From contig JAPOQV010000506.1 in assembly GCA_026710565.1 (NCBI GenBank), positions 1 through 21,587 of the forward strand: a stretch of 21,587 bases of DNA, read 5' to 3'. Each line of letters opens with the position of its first letter. Positions within the stretch are counted from its first letter, which is position 1. Of the stretch, positions 1-8,070 are shown piece after piece. Under the pieces are notes generated by a model. That model was not told the origin of the DNA. It saw only the letters and a program-made list of their open reading frames with translations, and ran no database searches. Position numbers and translations under genes: made by a program. This stretch comes from Spirochaetaceae bacterium. Lineage in GTDB: Bacteria; Spirochaetota; Spirochaetia; SZUA-6; Bin103.

Positions 1-1
1 C

Positions 2-364
2 CCGGTGCCGGCGGCCGGCTCGTCCGACGCCTACCAGCGGATCATCCCGCGCACGGAGATGGACATCGCCGTGGTCGGCGTGGGGGTGAGCGTGACCGTG
101 GACGCGGCGGGCACCTGCACGGCGGCGCGCGTCGCGCTCGGCGCGGTCGCTCCGACCGCGTTCGTCTCGGAGGAAGCGGGGGCAGCCCTGGTCGGCACGG
201 ACCTGGGCGACGACGCCCTGGCCGAGGCAGGCCGGCGGGCTTCGGCGGCAGCACGACCCATCAGCGACCGGCGCGGCACGGCCGAGTTCCGGCACGATGT
301 CACCGAAGTGCTGACCCGAAGGACCGCGGCCGTTGCGCGCGACCGCGCGCGGGCGCGAACCTGA
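2..364 (+). CDS. Molybdenum hydroxylase FAD-binding medium subunit (CoxM/XdhB-like), 3' part only
   Basis: Only the last 120 or so residues are in the window; the gene runs off the left edge in frame, ending at a TGA at 362-364. The visible part matches the C-terminal domain of the CO dehydrogenase/xanthine dehydrogenase flavoprotein family: a YQRI..RTEMDIAVVGVGVSV strand-helix segment followed by a region rich in A, V and G and a basic tail. In this family the medium subunit carries FAD and passes electrons from the 2Fe-2S subunit to the final acceptor. The next two genes encode the 2Fe-2S and molybdopterin subunits in the same direction, which supports the call. The family is normally about 280-290 residues, so roughly the first 60 percent, including the FAD pyrophosphate-binding motifs, lies outside. 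Family assignment is good; the substrate cannot be told. Confidence 0.85.
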   Translation, partial: PVPAAGSSDAYQRIIPRTEMDIAVVGVGVSVTVDAAGTCTAARVALGAVAPTAFVSEEAGAALVGTDLGDDALAEAGRRASAAARPISDRRGTAEFRHDVTEVLTRRTAAVARDRARART

Positions 365-369
365 CAGGC

Positions 370-395
370 GAAGGAACCAGAAGAAGGAACCAGAA
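370..395 (+). repeat. 13-bp tandem duplication carrying the ribosome binding site of the 2Fe-2S subunit gene
   Basis: The unit GAAGGAACCAGAA occurs twice back to back (370-382 and 383-395), followed by a partial third copy GAA just before the ATG at 400. Each copy holds an AAGGA Shine-Dalgarno-like core. The second core ends 11 nt before the ATG and the first 24 nt before it, so only the second is well placed. It looks like a slippage duplication in the short gap after the upstream stop codon. Confidence 0.8.
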
Positions 396-399
396 GAAC

Positions 400-870
400 A
401 TGGCCAAGATCCACGTAGAGACCACCATCAACGGCGACCCGACCGAGTTCCTGTGTGAGGCCCACCAGAGCCTCTCGGAGGTGCTGCGGGAGGATTTGCA
501 CCTGTTCGGCACCAAGGAGGGCTGCACCACCGGCGACTGCGGGGCGTGCACGGTCGTCCTGGACGGCCGCATCGTGTGCTCCTGCCTGGTGCTCGCCGCC
601 GAGGCGCAGGGCAAGAGCATCGACACGATCGAGGGCGTCGCCCACGGCGAGAAGCTGCATCCCCTGCAGGAGGCGTTCCTGGACAACGCGGCGCTGCAGT
701 GCGGCGTGTGCACGCCGGGCTTCATCGTCGCCGCCAAGAACCTGCTGGAACGCAACCCCGATCCGTCCGAGCAGGAGATACGCTATTGGCTGGCCGGCAA
801 CCTGTGCCGCTGTACCGGCTACGACAAGATCATCCGCGCGGTACAGCAGGCCGCCGCGGCAACCGGGTAG
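400..870 (+). CDS. Molybdenum hydroxylase 2Fe-2S small subunit (CoxS/XdhC-type)
   Basis: This 156-residue protein has the two-domain fold of the small iron-sulfur subunit of CO dehydrogenase, aldehyde oxidase and xanthine dehydrogenase. The N-terminal plant-type ferredoxin domain has C42, C47, C50 and C62 (GCTTGDCGAC then a later C) for the distal 2Fe-2S cluster. The C-terminal helical domain has C101, C104, C136 and C138 (QCGVCTPG and NLCRCTGY) for the cluster next to the molybdenum site. All eight ligands are present and the length is normal for the family. It should relay electrons from the molybdopterin subunit to the FAD subunit in the cytoplasm. It starts 35 nt after the FAD-subunit stop and ends 12 nt before the large-subunit ATG, so the three form one operon. 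The ATG at 400 is fixed by the AAGGA cores and the typical MAKIHVETTING start. Confidence 0.95.
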   Translation: MAKIHVETTINGDPTEFLCEAHQSLSEVLREDLHLFGTKEGCTTGDCGACTVVLDGRIVCSCLVLAAEAQGKSIDTIEGVAHGEKLHPLQEAFLDNAALQCGVCTPGFIVAAKNLLERNPDPSEQEIRYWLAGNLCRCTGYDKIIRAVQQAAAATG

Positions 871-882
871 GAGGGAAGGAAC

Positions 883-3186
883 ATGGCAGACACGAACGGC
901 AAGAACGGCTCCGCGAACGGGGCCTACAAGGTCCTGGGCACGCGGCCGGTCCGCCACGACGGACTGGACAAGGTCACCGGCCACGCCAACTACGGCGCCG
1001 ACCTGTCGCTTCCCGGCATGCTGCACGCGAAGTTCGTGCGCAGCCCGCACGCGCACGCGCGGATCCTCTCCATCGACACCTCGAAGGCAGAGGCGATGCC
1101 CGGCGTCAAGGCGGTGGTCACGGGCGCAGACTTTCCGCCGCCGCCTGTCGGCATCGCCGAGTCCGGCGAGACCCCAGCCGACTTTTCCGACCTGGCGCGC
1201 AACGTGATGGCGCAGGACAAGGCGCTCTATCACGGCCACGCGATCGCCGCCGTGGCGGCGACCACCATGCGGCAGGCGGAAGAGGCCGCCAAGGCGGTCG
1301 CCGTCGAGTACGACGTGCTGCCGCCGGTCCTGGACGTCCTCGACGCCATGCGCGACGACGCGCCGGTTCTGCATGAGTCGATGCGCACCAAGGGACTGGC
1401 CGATCCGCCCGACCGTCCCACCAACGTCGCCAGCTACTCCGTCTACGAGCTCGGCGACATCGACGCCGGATTCGCCGAGGCCGACGTGGTGATCGAGCGT
1501 GAGCACACCGTGAACACCGTGCACCAGGGCTACATCGAGCCGCACGCCGCGGTGGTGCGCACCAGCGAGGACGGCCAGGTGACGGTCTGGGCCTCCAGCC
1601 AGGGCCACTTCATGATCCGCGAGCTGTCCGCGCAGCTCCTGCACATGGACATCTCCCAGATCAAGGTGCTGCCCGCCGAGATCGGCGGCGGCTTCGGCGG
1701 CAAGACCACCGTCTACCTGGAGCCGGTCGGCATCCTGCTGTCGCGCAAGTCCGACCGGCCCGTGAAGCTGGTCATGACCCGCGACGAGGTGTTCCGCGCC
1801 TCCGGTCCGGCGCCGGCCTCCTACATCCGCTGCAAGCTCGGCGCCACCAGGGACGGCCGGCTGACCGCCGGCTACGCCTACATGGCCTACGAGGCGGGCG
1901 CCTTCCCCGGATCCGCCGTGGGAGCGGGCATGATGGGCATCTTCGCGCCGTACGACCTGGCCAACCTCAAGATCGAAGGCTACGACGTGTGCGTGAACAA
2001 GCCGCGCTCGACCGCCTACCGGGCGCCCGGCGCGCCCAACGCCACCTTCTCCGCGGAGACCATCCTGGAGGAGATCGCCGAGGAGATCGGCGTCGAATCT
2101 ATGGACATCCGCCTGCGCAACGCGGCCGTCGAGGGAGTCACCAACGCCACCGGCGTGCAGTGGCCGGTCATCGGCTTGAAGGAGACGCTGGAGGCGGCGC
2201 AGGCACACGAGCACTACAGCGCCCCGCTCGGACCCAACCAGGGCCGCGGCGTCGCCGCCGGATGGTGGATGAACGGCGGAGGCCTTTCCTCCGCGACGCT
2301 CCAGATCAACGAGGACGGCACCGCCTCCGTCGCCGAGGGCAGCCCCGACATCGGCGGCACGCGTGCGGTGATGGCGATGATCGTCTCGGAGGAGCTCGGC
2401 ATCCCGGTCGACAAGGTGCGCCCGCAGGTGGCCGACACCGAGTCGGTCGGCTATACCGGCGTGACCGGCGGCAGCCGGGTCGCCTACGCCACCGGCTGGG
2501 CCGTTGCCAACGCCTGCCGCGACGCCATCAGGCAGATGCGGGAGTGCGCGGCCAGGATCTGGGAAGTGGACGCCGACCAGGTCGAGTGGTCCGACGGCAA
2601 GGCGGTCCTCGCGAGCGACGGCACGGAACTGACCCTGAAGGAGATCGTTGCGGAGGCGCACGCCACCGGCGGCATGATCACCGCCGCCAGCTCGTTCAAC
2701 GCGCCGGGGGCGGCAGCCGCCTTCGGAGTCCACATCGCCGACGTCGAAGTCGACGCGGAGACGGGCCGGGTGCTGGTCACCCGCTACACGGTCTGCCAGG
2801 ACGCCGGCAAGGCGCTGCACCCCTCCTACGTGGAGGGCCAGATGCAGGGCGGCGCCGCCCAGGGCATCGGCTGGGCCATCAATGAGGAGTACATCTTCAA
2901 CGCCGACGGCGTGATGGAGAACGCCGGCTTCCTGGACTACCGCATGCCGGTGGCCCTGGACCTGCCCATGATCGACACCGTGATCGTGGAGGTGCCCAAT
3001 CCCCGCCATCCCTACGGGGTGCGCGGCGTGGGCGAGGTACCGATCGTGCCGCCCCTCGCGGCGATCGCCAACGCCGTCTACGCGGCGGCCGGCGTACGCA
3101 TGACCGCCTGCCCGATGTCGCCGCCGCGCGTGCTGGCCGAGATCAAGGCCAAGGCCCGCTCGCCGCAGGCGGCGGCGGCCGGGTAG
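883..3186 (+). CDS. Molybdenum hydroxylase molybdopterin-binding large subunit, substrate unknown (CoxL/XdhA-like)
   Basis: This 767-residue catalytic subunit of the xanthine oxidase family binds the molybdopterin cytosine dinucleotide cofactor and hydroxylates a carbon substrate with water. The N-terminal a/b hammerhead domain starts near VRHDGLDKVTGHANYGADL; the molybdopterin domains follow. Visible landmarks are SSQGHF near residues 237-242, GGGFGGK at 268-274, AYRAPGAP at 378-385 and GVGE with the conserved catalytic glutamate at E718. Form I CO dehydrogenase has AYRCSFR and form II enzymes AYRGAGR at the active-site loop. This protein has neither, so it should not be called a CO dehydrogenase; purine, aldehyde or N-heterocycle oxidation are possible. 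A GGAGGGAAGGA stretch precedes the ATG by 3 nt. Family call is secure; specificity is open. Confidence 0.95.
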   Translation: MADTNGKNGSANGAYKVLGTRPVRHDGLDKVTGHANYGADLSLPGMLHAKFVRSPHAHARILSIDTSKAEAMPGVKAVVTGADFPPPPVGIAESGETPADFSDLARNVMAQDKALYHGHAIAAVAATTMRQAEEAAKAVAVEYDVLPPVLDVLDAMRDDAPVLHESMRTKGLADPPDRPTNVASYSVYELGDIDAGFAEADVVIEREHTVNTVHQGYIEPHAAVVRTSEDGQVTVWASSQGHFMIRELSAQLLHMDISQIKVLPAEIGGGFGGKTTVYLEPVGILLSRKSDRPVKLVMTRDEVFRASGPAPASYIRCKLGATRDGRLTAGYAYMAYEAGAFPGSAVGAGMMGIFAPYDLANLKIEGYDVCVNKPRSTAYRAPGAPNATFSAETILEEIAEEIGVESMDIRLRNAAVEGVTNATGVQWPVIGLKETLEAAQAHEHYSAPLGPNQGRGVAAGWWMNGGGLSSATLQINEDGTASVAEGSPDIGGTRAVMAMIVSEELGIPVDKVRPQVADTESVGYTGVTGGSRVAYATGWAVANACRDAIRQMRECAARIWEVDADQVEWSDGKAVLASDGTELTLKEIVAEAHATGGMITAASSFNAPGAAAAFGVHIADVEVDAETGRVLVTRYTVCQDAGKALHPSYVEGQMQGGAAQGIGWAINEEYIFNADGVMENAGFLDYRMPVALDLPMIDTVIVEVPNPRHPYGVRGVGEVPIVPPLAAIANAVYAAAGVRMTACPMSPPRVLAEIKAKARSPQAAAAG

Positions 3187-3208
3187 GGCGGGGACCGGGC
3201 GCAGCGGC

Positions 3209-3463
3209 ATGCGGGTCGAGATTCCGGCTCGCTTCCGGACCTTCACCGGCGGCGTCGGCGAGGTGGAGAGTTCGGCCCCGACGGTGCGCGCCCTCATCGA
3301 GGAGCTGGAAACGCGGTTTCCCGGCCTCGGCCGGGAGCTGCGGCTGACCTCGGCCGTGGCCGTGGACGGCGAGATCGTCGCCGACAACATTCGCGCGGCG
3401 TCGCTGCGACGGATCGACCAGGCCGAGACGATCCTGTTCGTACCGGCCGTAAGCGGAGGCTGA
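3209..3463 (+). CDS. MoaD/ThiS-family ubiquitin-like sulfur carrier protein
   Basis: An 84-residue protein with the beta-grasp pattern of MoaD: MRVEIPARFRTFTGG strand, a central helix APTVRALIEELETRFPGL, and the C-terminal strand ILFVPAVSGG ending in the diglycine needed for thiocarboxylate formation. MoaD donates sulfur for the dithiolene of molybdopterin. Lying 22 nt after the molybdopterin-subunit gene, it probably serves cofactor supply for that enzyme, although ThiS-like or other sulfur-carrier roles cannot be excluded from sequence alone. No MoaE, MoeB or other cofactor gene is in the window. The ATG at 3209 has only a weak GGGGACCGGG-type purine stretch upstream. It is followed after 5 nt by the next gene. 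Confidence 0.8.
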   Translation: MRVEIPARFRTFTGGVGEVESSAPTVRALIEELETRFPGLGRELRLTSAVAVDGEIVADNIRAASLRRIDQAETILFVPAVSGG

Positions 3464-3468
3464 ATCCT

Positions 3469-4209
3469 GTGCGAAGAATCCTGCTGCTGGCGCTGCTCGT
3501 CCCCCTCCCCTCCGCCGGAGTCGCCGTGGCGGCCGAGCCGTTCGCGGTCGTGGAGCTGTTCACCTCCCAGGGGTGCAACTCGTGCCCCGGCGCGGAGGCG
3601 GTGCTGCGCGACCTGAGCGCGCACGCGCGTGAGTCCGGCCTGCGCATCTTTCCGATCGAGTGGCACGTCGACTACTGGGACCGGCTGGGCTGGCCCGACC
3701 CGTTCGGGGCACCCGAGCACTCGCAGCGCCAGCGGAGCTACGCCCGCGCCCTGGGCCAGCGCGGGCCTTATACGCCGCAGATCATCATCAACGGCACCAC
3801 CATCGTGCGTCCCGCGCAGCGCAGGCAGCTCGTGTTCGACCAGGCGGAGCTGGCGCTGGAGAAGCCGGCGAAGGCGGAGGTGACCCTGAGCGCCGACCTC
3901 GCCGAGCGGGCCCTGGACGTCACCTTCTCGGTCAGCGGCGCGCCGCGGCGCGCGGCGGTGATGTTCATCGTCGTCGAACGCGGCGTCGGCAACCACGTGC
4001 CGCGCGGCGAGAACCGGGGCAAGACGCTGCGCCATGACGAGGTGGTCCGCGCGCATCACGACCTGGGACGGTTCGGACGGGAGACGAGCGGAACGACAAC
4101 GCTGCAGATTCCGGAGGAAGTCGACCCGGCGATGGCGTCCCTGGTCTGCATCGTCCACGACCCGGTCTCCATGGAGATCGTGGGCGCCGCCAGCGTCGAC
4201 CTCACCTAG
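3469..4209 (+). CDS. DUF1223 family exported thioredoxin-fold protein
   Basis: A 246-residue protein with a Sec signal peptide (MRRILLLALLVPLP..AVAA, cleavage likely after residue 22) and the hallmark of DUF1223, VELFTSQGCNSCP, with a CxxC pair at C36 and C39. A TP dipeptide at 102-103 (YTPQ) fits the cis-proline position of the thioredoxin fold. The protein should act outside the cytoplasmic membrane as a thiol-disulfide or metal-handling protein; the family has no settled function to my knowledge. It starts with GTG, 5 nt after the MoaD-like gene, so it is probably co-transcribed with the hydroxylase. DUF1223 proteins also occur away from such enzymes, so a joint role is inference. Confidence 0.85.
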   Translation: MRRILLLALLVPLPSAGVAVAAEPFAVVELFTSQGCNSCPGAEAVLRDLSAHARESGLRIFPIEWHVDYWDRLGWPDPFGAPEHSQRQRSYARALGQRGPYTPQIIINGTTIVRPAQRRQLVFDQAELALEKPAKAEVTLSADLAERALDVTFSVSGAPRRAAVMFIVVERGVGNHVPRGENRGKTLRHDEVVRAHHDLGRFGRETSGTTTLQIPEEVDPAMASLVCIVHDPVSMEIVGAASVDLT

Positions 4210-4315
4210 CCCCAAAGTCGTCGCCTCCGGCTCCGTCTTTGGCCCAGCCCCACCTTCCAGCTCCCGGCTTCGCCGGCCTGCGGCTTGAGCCCCGATCCCC
4301 CTTGCAGTTCCGAGC

Positions 4316-5578
4316 TTGACTCGAATACGGGCTCTGCGCGCGCGGACCGCCGCTGCGGGCGGTACGCGCTTCGTGCTGCTGATCGGCGCATTCGCGCTGT
4401 TCTCGGCGGCGATGACCCTGTTCGAGATCAACTTCCCGCACTACCTGCGCGGGCAGTTCCAGATGGGCGCCGGCTTCCGCAGCTTCCTGGAGTTCCCGCG
4501 CGAGTCACAGGGCTTTGCCGTCGTGTTCTACGCGGTGCTGCTGGGCGCGGCCACCGAGCGGCGCCTGTTCGCGCTGGCGGCGACGGTCACCGCGGTCGGC
4601 ATGACGGCGCTGGCGCTGCTGCCCGCGCGCGTCATCCCGGACTCGATCGCTGGACTGGCTCCGGCTTTGCCGCTGATCGGCCTGGTGATGGTGCACTCGG
4701 CCGGCATGCACCTGGCGATGGTGATGGAGCAGTCGATCGTCATCGAGTCCGGGGGACTGGAGGGCGCCGGGCGCCGGCTGGGCTGGGTCGCGTTCTGGCG
4801 GACCATCGCCGCCCTGGTCGCCGCGCTCGCGATCCTCGGGATCGGCGCGCTGTTCGACGTCGGCAACCGGCCGTACTTCATCGCGGGGGCGGCGCTGGCG
4901 CTGGCGGCCGCGGTGCTCATCGCCGCCGCGACCCGCGGGCTGCCGAGTGCGCGCGGCACGCGGCGGCGCCTGTTGTTCGAGCGCAGGTTCAACCGCTACT
5001 ACCTGCTGTGCGCGCTGTTCGGCGTGCGCAAGCAGGTGTTCATCACGTTCGCGCTGTGGACGCTGGTGACGGTGTACGACCAGCCGCTCAGCACCGTGGC
5101 GCTGCTCTGGTTCCTGTTCTCGGGGGCGGGGCTGGTCACGCAGCCGCTGATCGGCGCCGTCATCGACCGCGTTGGCCCGCGCCTCACCCTGACCGTCGAC
5201 GCGTTGATCCTGTTGCTGGTCTGCCTGCTGTACGGATTCGCCGAGCACCTGTTCTCCGCGGGCGTGGCGCTCATCGTGGTCGGCGCCACCTACGTGCTCG
5301 ACCACCTGCTGTTCTTCGCCGGCTCCGCCCGCTCGGTGTATGCCGGCAGCGTGTCGCCCGGCCGCTCCGACCTGTCGCCGACCCTTTCGATGGGCGTGAC
5401 GATCGACCACGTCTTCTCCATGACGGTGCCGCTGGCCGGCGGCGTGCTGTGGAAGACGCTCGGCTACGAGTCCGTGTTCGTGGCCGCGGCGGTGATCGCC
5501 GGCGTGACCGCCGTGGTCGCCGCCGGCATCCGCGTCCCCGCTCAGCAGGGTACTAGATCGACCGGCGGGTCAGGCTGA
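4316..5578 (+). CDS. Major facilitator superfamily (MFS) transporter
   Basis: A 420-residue very hydrophobic protein with about ten to twelve predicted membrane helices, beginning with FVLLIGAFALFSAAMTLFEINF and continuing through paired helices separated by short charged loops. A longer basic loop near residues 205-225 (RGTRRRLLFERRFNRYY) divides it into two halves, as in MFS carriers, and an IDRVGPRLT loop after a helix in the second half resembles the MFS D-R-G-R motif. Substrate is not recognisable. The start is uncertain: the first in-frame candidate is a TTG at 4316 without a clear ribosome binding site; a GTG at 4373 would start inside the first helix. The 106-bp gap before it contains no gene, only a GC-rich stretch with a CCAAAG/CTTTGG inverted pair. 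It overlaps the 3' end of the convergent SDR gene by 26 bp. Confidence 0.8.
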   Translation: MTRIRALRARTAAAGGTRFVLLIGAFALFSAAMTLFEINFPHYLRGQFQMGAGFRSFLEFPRESQGFAVVFYAVLLGAATERRLFALAATVTAVGMTALALLPARVIPDSIAGLAPALPLIGLVMVHSAGMHLAMVMEQSIVIESGGLEGAGRRLGWVAFWRTIAALVAALAILGIGALFDVGNRPYFIAGAALALAAAVLIAAATRGLPSARGTRRRLLFERRFNRYYLLCALFGVRKQVFITFALWTLVTVYDQPLSTVALLWFLFSGAGLVTQPLIGAVIDRVGPRLTLTVDALILLLVCLLYGFAEHLFSAGVALIVVGATYVLDHLLFFAGSARSVYAGSVSPGRSDLSPTLSMGVTIDHVFSMTVPLAGGVLWKTLGYESVFVAAAVIAGVTAVVAAGIRVPAQQGTRSTGGSG

Positions 5579-6278
5579 AGCTCTGCGCGGTCGGGCCGTG
5601 GTCCGGCTGGGTGGCCAGGAACAGCGCCAGCGGGGCCACGTCCTCGGGGTCCTTGATCACCTCGCTGTCGGAGTAGGGAGGCGGCCTGGCCCCGGCGGTG
5701 AGCCGCGTGGCCACCGGGCCCGGAATCAGCTCGTTGACGGTGACGTTGTGCTGCCACACCTCCTCGGCCAGGCAGCGCGTGAACATCCACAGGCCGGCCT
5801 TGCCCACGTGATAGGCGCAGCCGCTCGCCGTCGGCCGGTGGCCCATGCCCGAGCCCACGTTGATCACCCGGCCGCCTCCGGACTCGATCATCAGCGGCAG
5901 CAGCGCGCGCGACACCAGGTAGGCGCTGATGCAGTTGACCGTGACGTCCTCGACCCAGAGGTCGGGGTCGCTGTCCAGGATACCCCTCTTCTCCAGGCCC
6001 CCGCCCGCGTTGTTGACCAGAACGTCCAGGCGGCCGAACTCCGCCCGGACGACGCCGGCCAGATCGTCGACCGCCTCGCGTCCGGTGACGTCCGTGCGAA
6101 CCGCGACGGCGCGGCGACCGAGAGCGCGGATCTCCACGGCGACCGCCGCAAGCTCCGCGGCACTGCGCGCGGCAAGCACCAGATCCGCCCCTTCGGCGGC
6201 GTAAGCGATGGCGATGGCGCGGCCGATCCCGCGCCCGCTGCCGGTCACGACGGCGACCTTGTCCGAGAGTCGCGGCAT
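5553..6278 (-). CDS. Short-chain dehydrogenase/reductase (SDR) oxidoreductase
   Basis: A 241-residue classical SDR that should use NAD(P)H to interconvert an alcohol and a ketone or reduce a related substrate. It shows the cofactor motif TGSGRGIG at residues 12-19, NNAG at 89-92, and the catalytic set N115, S143, Y156 and K160 (YHVGK). The C-terminus GPTAQSFSLTRRSI is usual for SDRs of the 3-oxoacyl-ACP-reductase-like group. The start at 6278 was chosen because AAGGAG lies 6 nt upstream and MPRLSDKVAVVTG is the typical N-terminus; an upstream in-frame start at 6326 would add 16 residues with no support. It converges on the MFS gene and diverges from the isomerase lipoprotein gene. Substrate unknown. 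Confidence 0.92.
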   Translation of the reverse strand: MPRLSDKVAVVTGSGRGIGRAIAIAYAAEGADLVLAARSAAELAAVAVEIRALGRRAVAVRTDVTGREAVDDLAGVVRAEFGRLDVLVNNAGGGLEKRGILDSDPDLWVEDVTVNCISAYLVSRALLPLMIESGGGRVINVGSGMGHRPTASGCAYHVGKAGLWMFTRCLAEEVWQHNVTVNELIPGPVATRLTAGARPPPYSDSEVIKDPEDVAPLALFLATQPDHGPTAQSFSLTRRSI

Positions 6279-6368
6279 CACAGGCTCCTTGCGGGCAGGG
6301 TCGGCGATGACGCGGCTCGCGGTCAATCACGTCGGGCAGACGCGACGGCCGGGCGCGTCTGACGTAGA

Positions 6369-7475
6369 ATGCCGCCCGTGAACGACCTGACAACACAATC
6401 GAACGAGCGCCTTTCTGCGTGCCGCCTGATGCGACGAGTCGCGAGCGCTGGCGTGGCAGCCGTGCTCGCCGTCTCCTGCCAGGCGGATGAGGGAAGCGCC
6501 GCGGCCGACCTGGACCCCGGCCTGTATGCCGAGATGGAGACCGACCGCGGGACGATCATCCTGCGGCTGGAGCATGAGAAGGTGCCGCTGACCGTCGCCA
6601 ACTTCGTCGGCCTGGCGGAAGGAACGATTCAATTCAGCGGCAAGGAAGCGGGCCCGTACTACGACGGACTGACCTTCCATCGCGTGATCGACGAATTCAT
6701 GATCCAAGGCGGCGACCCGACCGGCACCGGCGGCGGCGGCCCGGGTTACCAGTTCGCGGACGAGATCGACCCGTCGCTCCGCCACGACCGCCCCGGCACC
6801 CTGTCGATGGCCAACGCCGGCCCGAACACCAACGGCAGCCAGTTCTTCATCACCCACGTGGAGACGCCGTGGCTCGACGGCCGCCACGCCGTGTTCGGCT
6901 ACGTCGTGTCCGGGCAGGAGGTGGTCGACGCCATCCGCCAGGGGGACAGCATCGAGAAGCTGCGCATCCTCCGGGTGGGTCCGTCGGCGGACGCCTTCCG
7001 GGTCGACCAGCGCGTGTTCGACGAGTTGCGCGGCAGCGCCCCGGAACGGGCCGCGGAGCGCGCGGCCGCCGCCCGCGCCGAGGCGGACGCCGAAGTCAGC
7101 CGCCGCTGGCCCGGCGCCACGGTGACCGAGAGCGGACTGCGATACCTGGTCGAGAAAGCGGGCGAGGGAGAGGAACGGCCCGGGCCCGACACGTACGTGG
7201 AGGTCCACTACGTCGGCAGCCTGCTGGACGGCACGGTGTTCGACAGCTCGCGCGCACGCGGCAACCCCGCGGTGTTCCCGGTCAACCGCGTGATCCCCGG
7301 TTGGCAGGAAGCCCTGCAGGACATGCGCAAGGGCGAGCGGCGCACGCTGATCGTTCCGCCGGAGCTCGGCTACGGAGACCGCGGCGTCCCGCAGGCGGGG
7401 ATCCCGCCGGGCGCGTACCTGGTTTTCGACGTCGAGCTGCTGCGCTTTCCGGTCGATGCGTCCGGCGCACAGTAG
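6369..7475 (+). CDS. Dual-family peptidyl-prolyl isomerase lipoprotein: cyclophilin plus FKBP domains
   Basis: This 368-residue protein joins two unrelated prolyl-isomerase domains. Residues about 52-205 are a cyclophilin, with FHR (R105), MIQGGD (Q113), NGSQFF (155-160) and H173. An Ala/Arg/Glu-rich linker, 215-245, looks helical. Residues about 250-360 are an FKBP domain with Y281, F291, D292, VIPGW (308-312), Y335 and F353 in the positions of the FKBP12 pocket. The N-terminus [17 protein letters not shown] is a lipoprotein signal with C37 as the likely lipidated cysteine, so it should assist folding outside the cytoplasmic membrane. The start is uncertain: ATG 6369, GTG 6378 or ATG 6429 (best for signal-peptide length). 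A TAGAAT element at 6365-6370 overlaps the first ATG, which argues for one of the later starts. It overlaps the next gene by 20 bp. Confidence 0.92.
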   Translation: MPPVNDLTTQSNERLSACRLMRRVASAGVAAVLAVSCQADEGSAAADLDPGLYAEMETDRGTIILRLEHEKVPLTVANFVGLAEGTIQFSGKEAGPYYDGLTFHRVIDEFMIQGGDPTGTGGGGPGYQFADEIDPSLRHDRPGTLSMANAGPNTNGSQFFITHVETPWLDGRHAVFGYVVSGQEVVDAIRQGDSIEKLRILRVGPSADAFRVDQRVFDELRGSAPERAAERAAAARAEADAEVSRRWPGATVTESGLRYLVEKAGEGEERPGPDTYVEVHYVGSLLDGTVFDSSRARGNPAVFPVNRVIPGWQEALQDMRKGERRTLIVPPELGYGDRGVPQAGIPPGAYLVFDVELLRFPVDASGAQ

Positions 7476-8070
7476 CCGCTTGGCGGATCGCACCCTCGAC
7501 AAGGCGCAGATCGCGGCACTGCCGCTCGGCGGGTTCTCCGGCACCATCCAGGTTGCCGACTCGGCCGAGGCGGCAACCGCGGCGCTCACGGCCTTCGACG
7601 GCGTCCGCGTGCTGGGTCTGGACACCGAGACCCGCCCCTCGTTCCGGCGAGGCGAGCGGCATCCGGTGGCCGTCCTGCAACTCGCGTCCGACGAACACGC
7701 GGTGCTGGTGCAACTTCGCTGGGCGGGTGTGCCGCCGGCGCTGCGCGACCTCCTGGAGTCGGAGCGGATCGTCAAGGCCGCGCAGGCGCCGGCCGACGAG
7801 CTGCGCGCGCTGCGCAGGCTCTACCGCGTGCAGCCCCGCGGCGTGGTCGACGTCGGCCGCATCGTGCGCGAAGCGGGATTCTCCCCCTCGAGCGTGCGCG
7901 GGCAGGCCGCGCACTTTCTGGGCATGCGCATCTCCAAGAGCGCGCAGGTCTCCAACTGGGCCGAACGCCGCCTGACGCGCGCGCAGCAGCGCTACGCGGC
8001 CACCGACGCCTGGGTGTGCCGTCAGAGCTACCTCGCGCTGCAGGGCGGCGCCGACGGAGCGCCGCGTTGA
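7456..8070 (+). CDS. RNase D-like 3'-5' exonuclease (DEDDy family)
   Basis: A 204-residue single-domain 3'-5' exonuclease. The DEDDy catalytic set is visible: D56 and E58 in LGLDTET, D114 in [10 protein letters not shown], and Y180 with D184 in [23 protein letters not shown] is the usual lead-in to the last motif. It lacks the HRDC domain of full RNase D, matching the short exonuclease-domain proteins found in many bacteria, so RNA trimming or structured-RNA turnover is likely but the substrate is not proven. The ATG at 7456 lies inside the previous gene (20-bp overlap, different frame); a TTG at 7480 just after that gene's stop is an alternative. It ends in a TTGA overlap with the following lipoprotein gene, indicating translational coupling. 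Confidence 0.88.
   Translation: MRPAHSSRLADRTLDKAQIAALPLGGFSGTIQVADSAEAATAALTAFDGVRVLGLDTETRPSFRRGERHPVAVLQLASDEHAVLVQLRWAGVPPALRDLLESERIVKAAQAPADELRALRRLYRVQPRGVVDVGRIVREAGFSPSSVRGQAAHFLGMRISKSAQVSNWAERRLTRAQQRYAATDAWVCRQSYLALQGGADGAPR

Noticed and set aside
883..3186. Naming the large subunit a CO dehydrogenase
   Set aside because: Active-site motif is AYRAPGAP, not AYRCSFR or AYRGAGR.
4210..4315. CCAAAG/CTTTGG inverted pair as a terminator after the DUF1223 gene
   Set aside because: Only 6 bp of stem with a 20-nt loop and no T-run; too weak to call.
31..4431. A 4.4-kb open frame on the minus strand, antisense to the hydroxylase cluster
   Set aside because: It is low-complexity in translation (His, Arg, Asp, Gly, Val) with no recognisable domain, and mirrors third-position GC bias of well-identified plus-strand genes.
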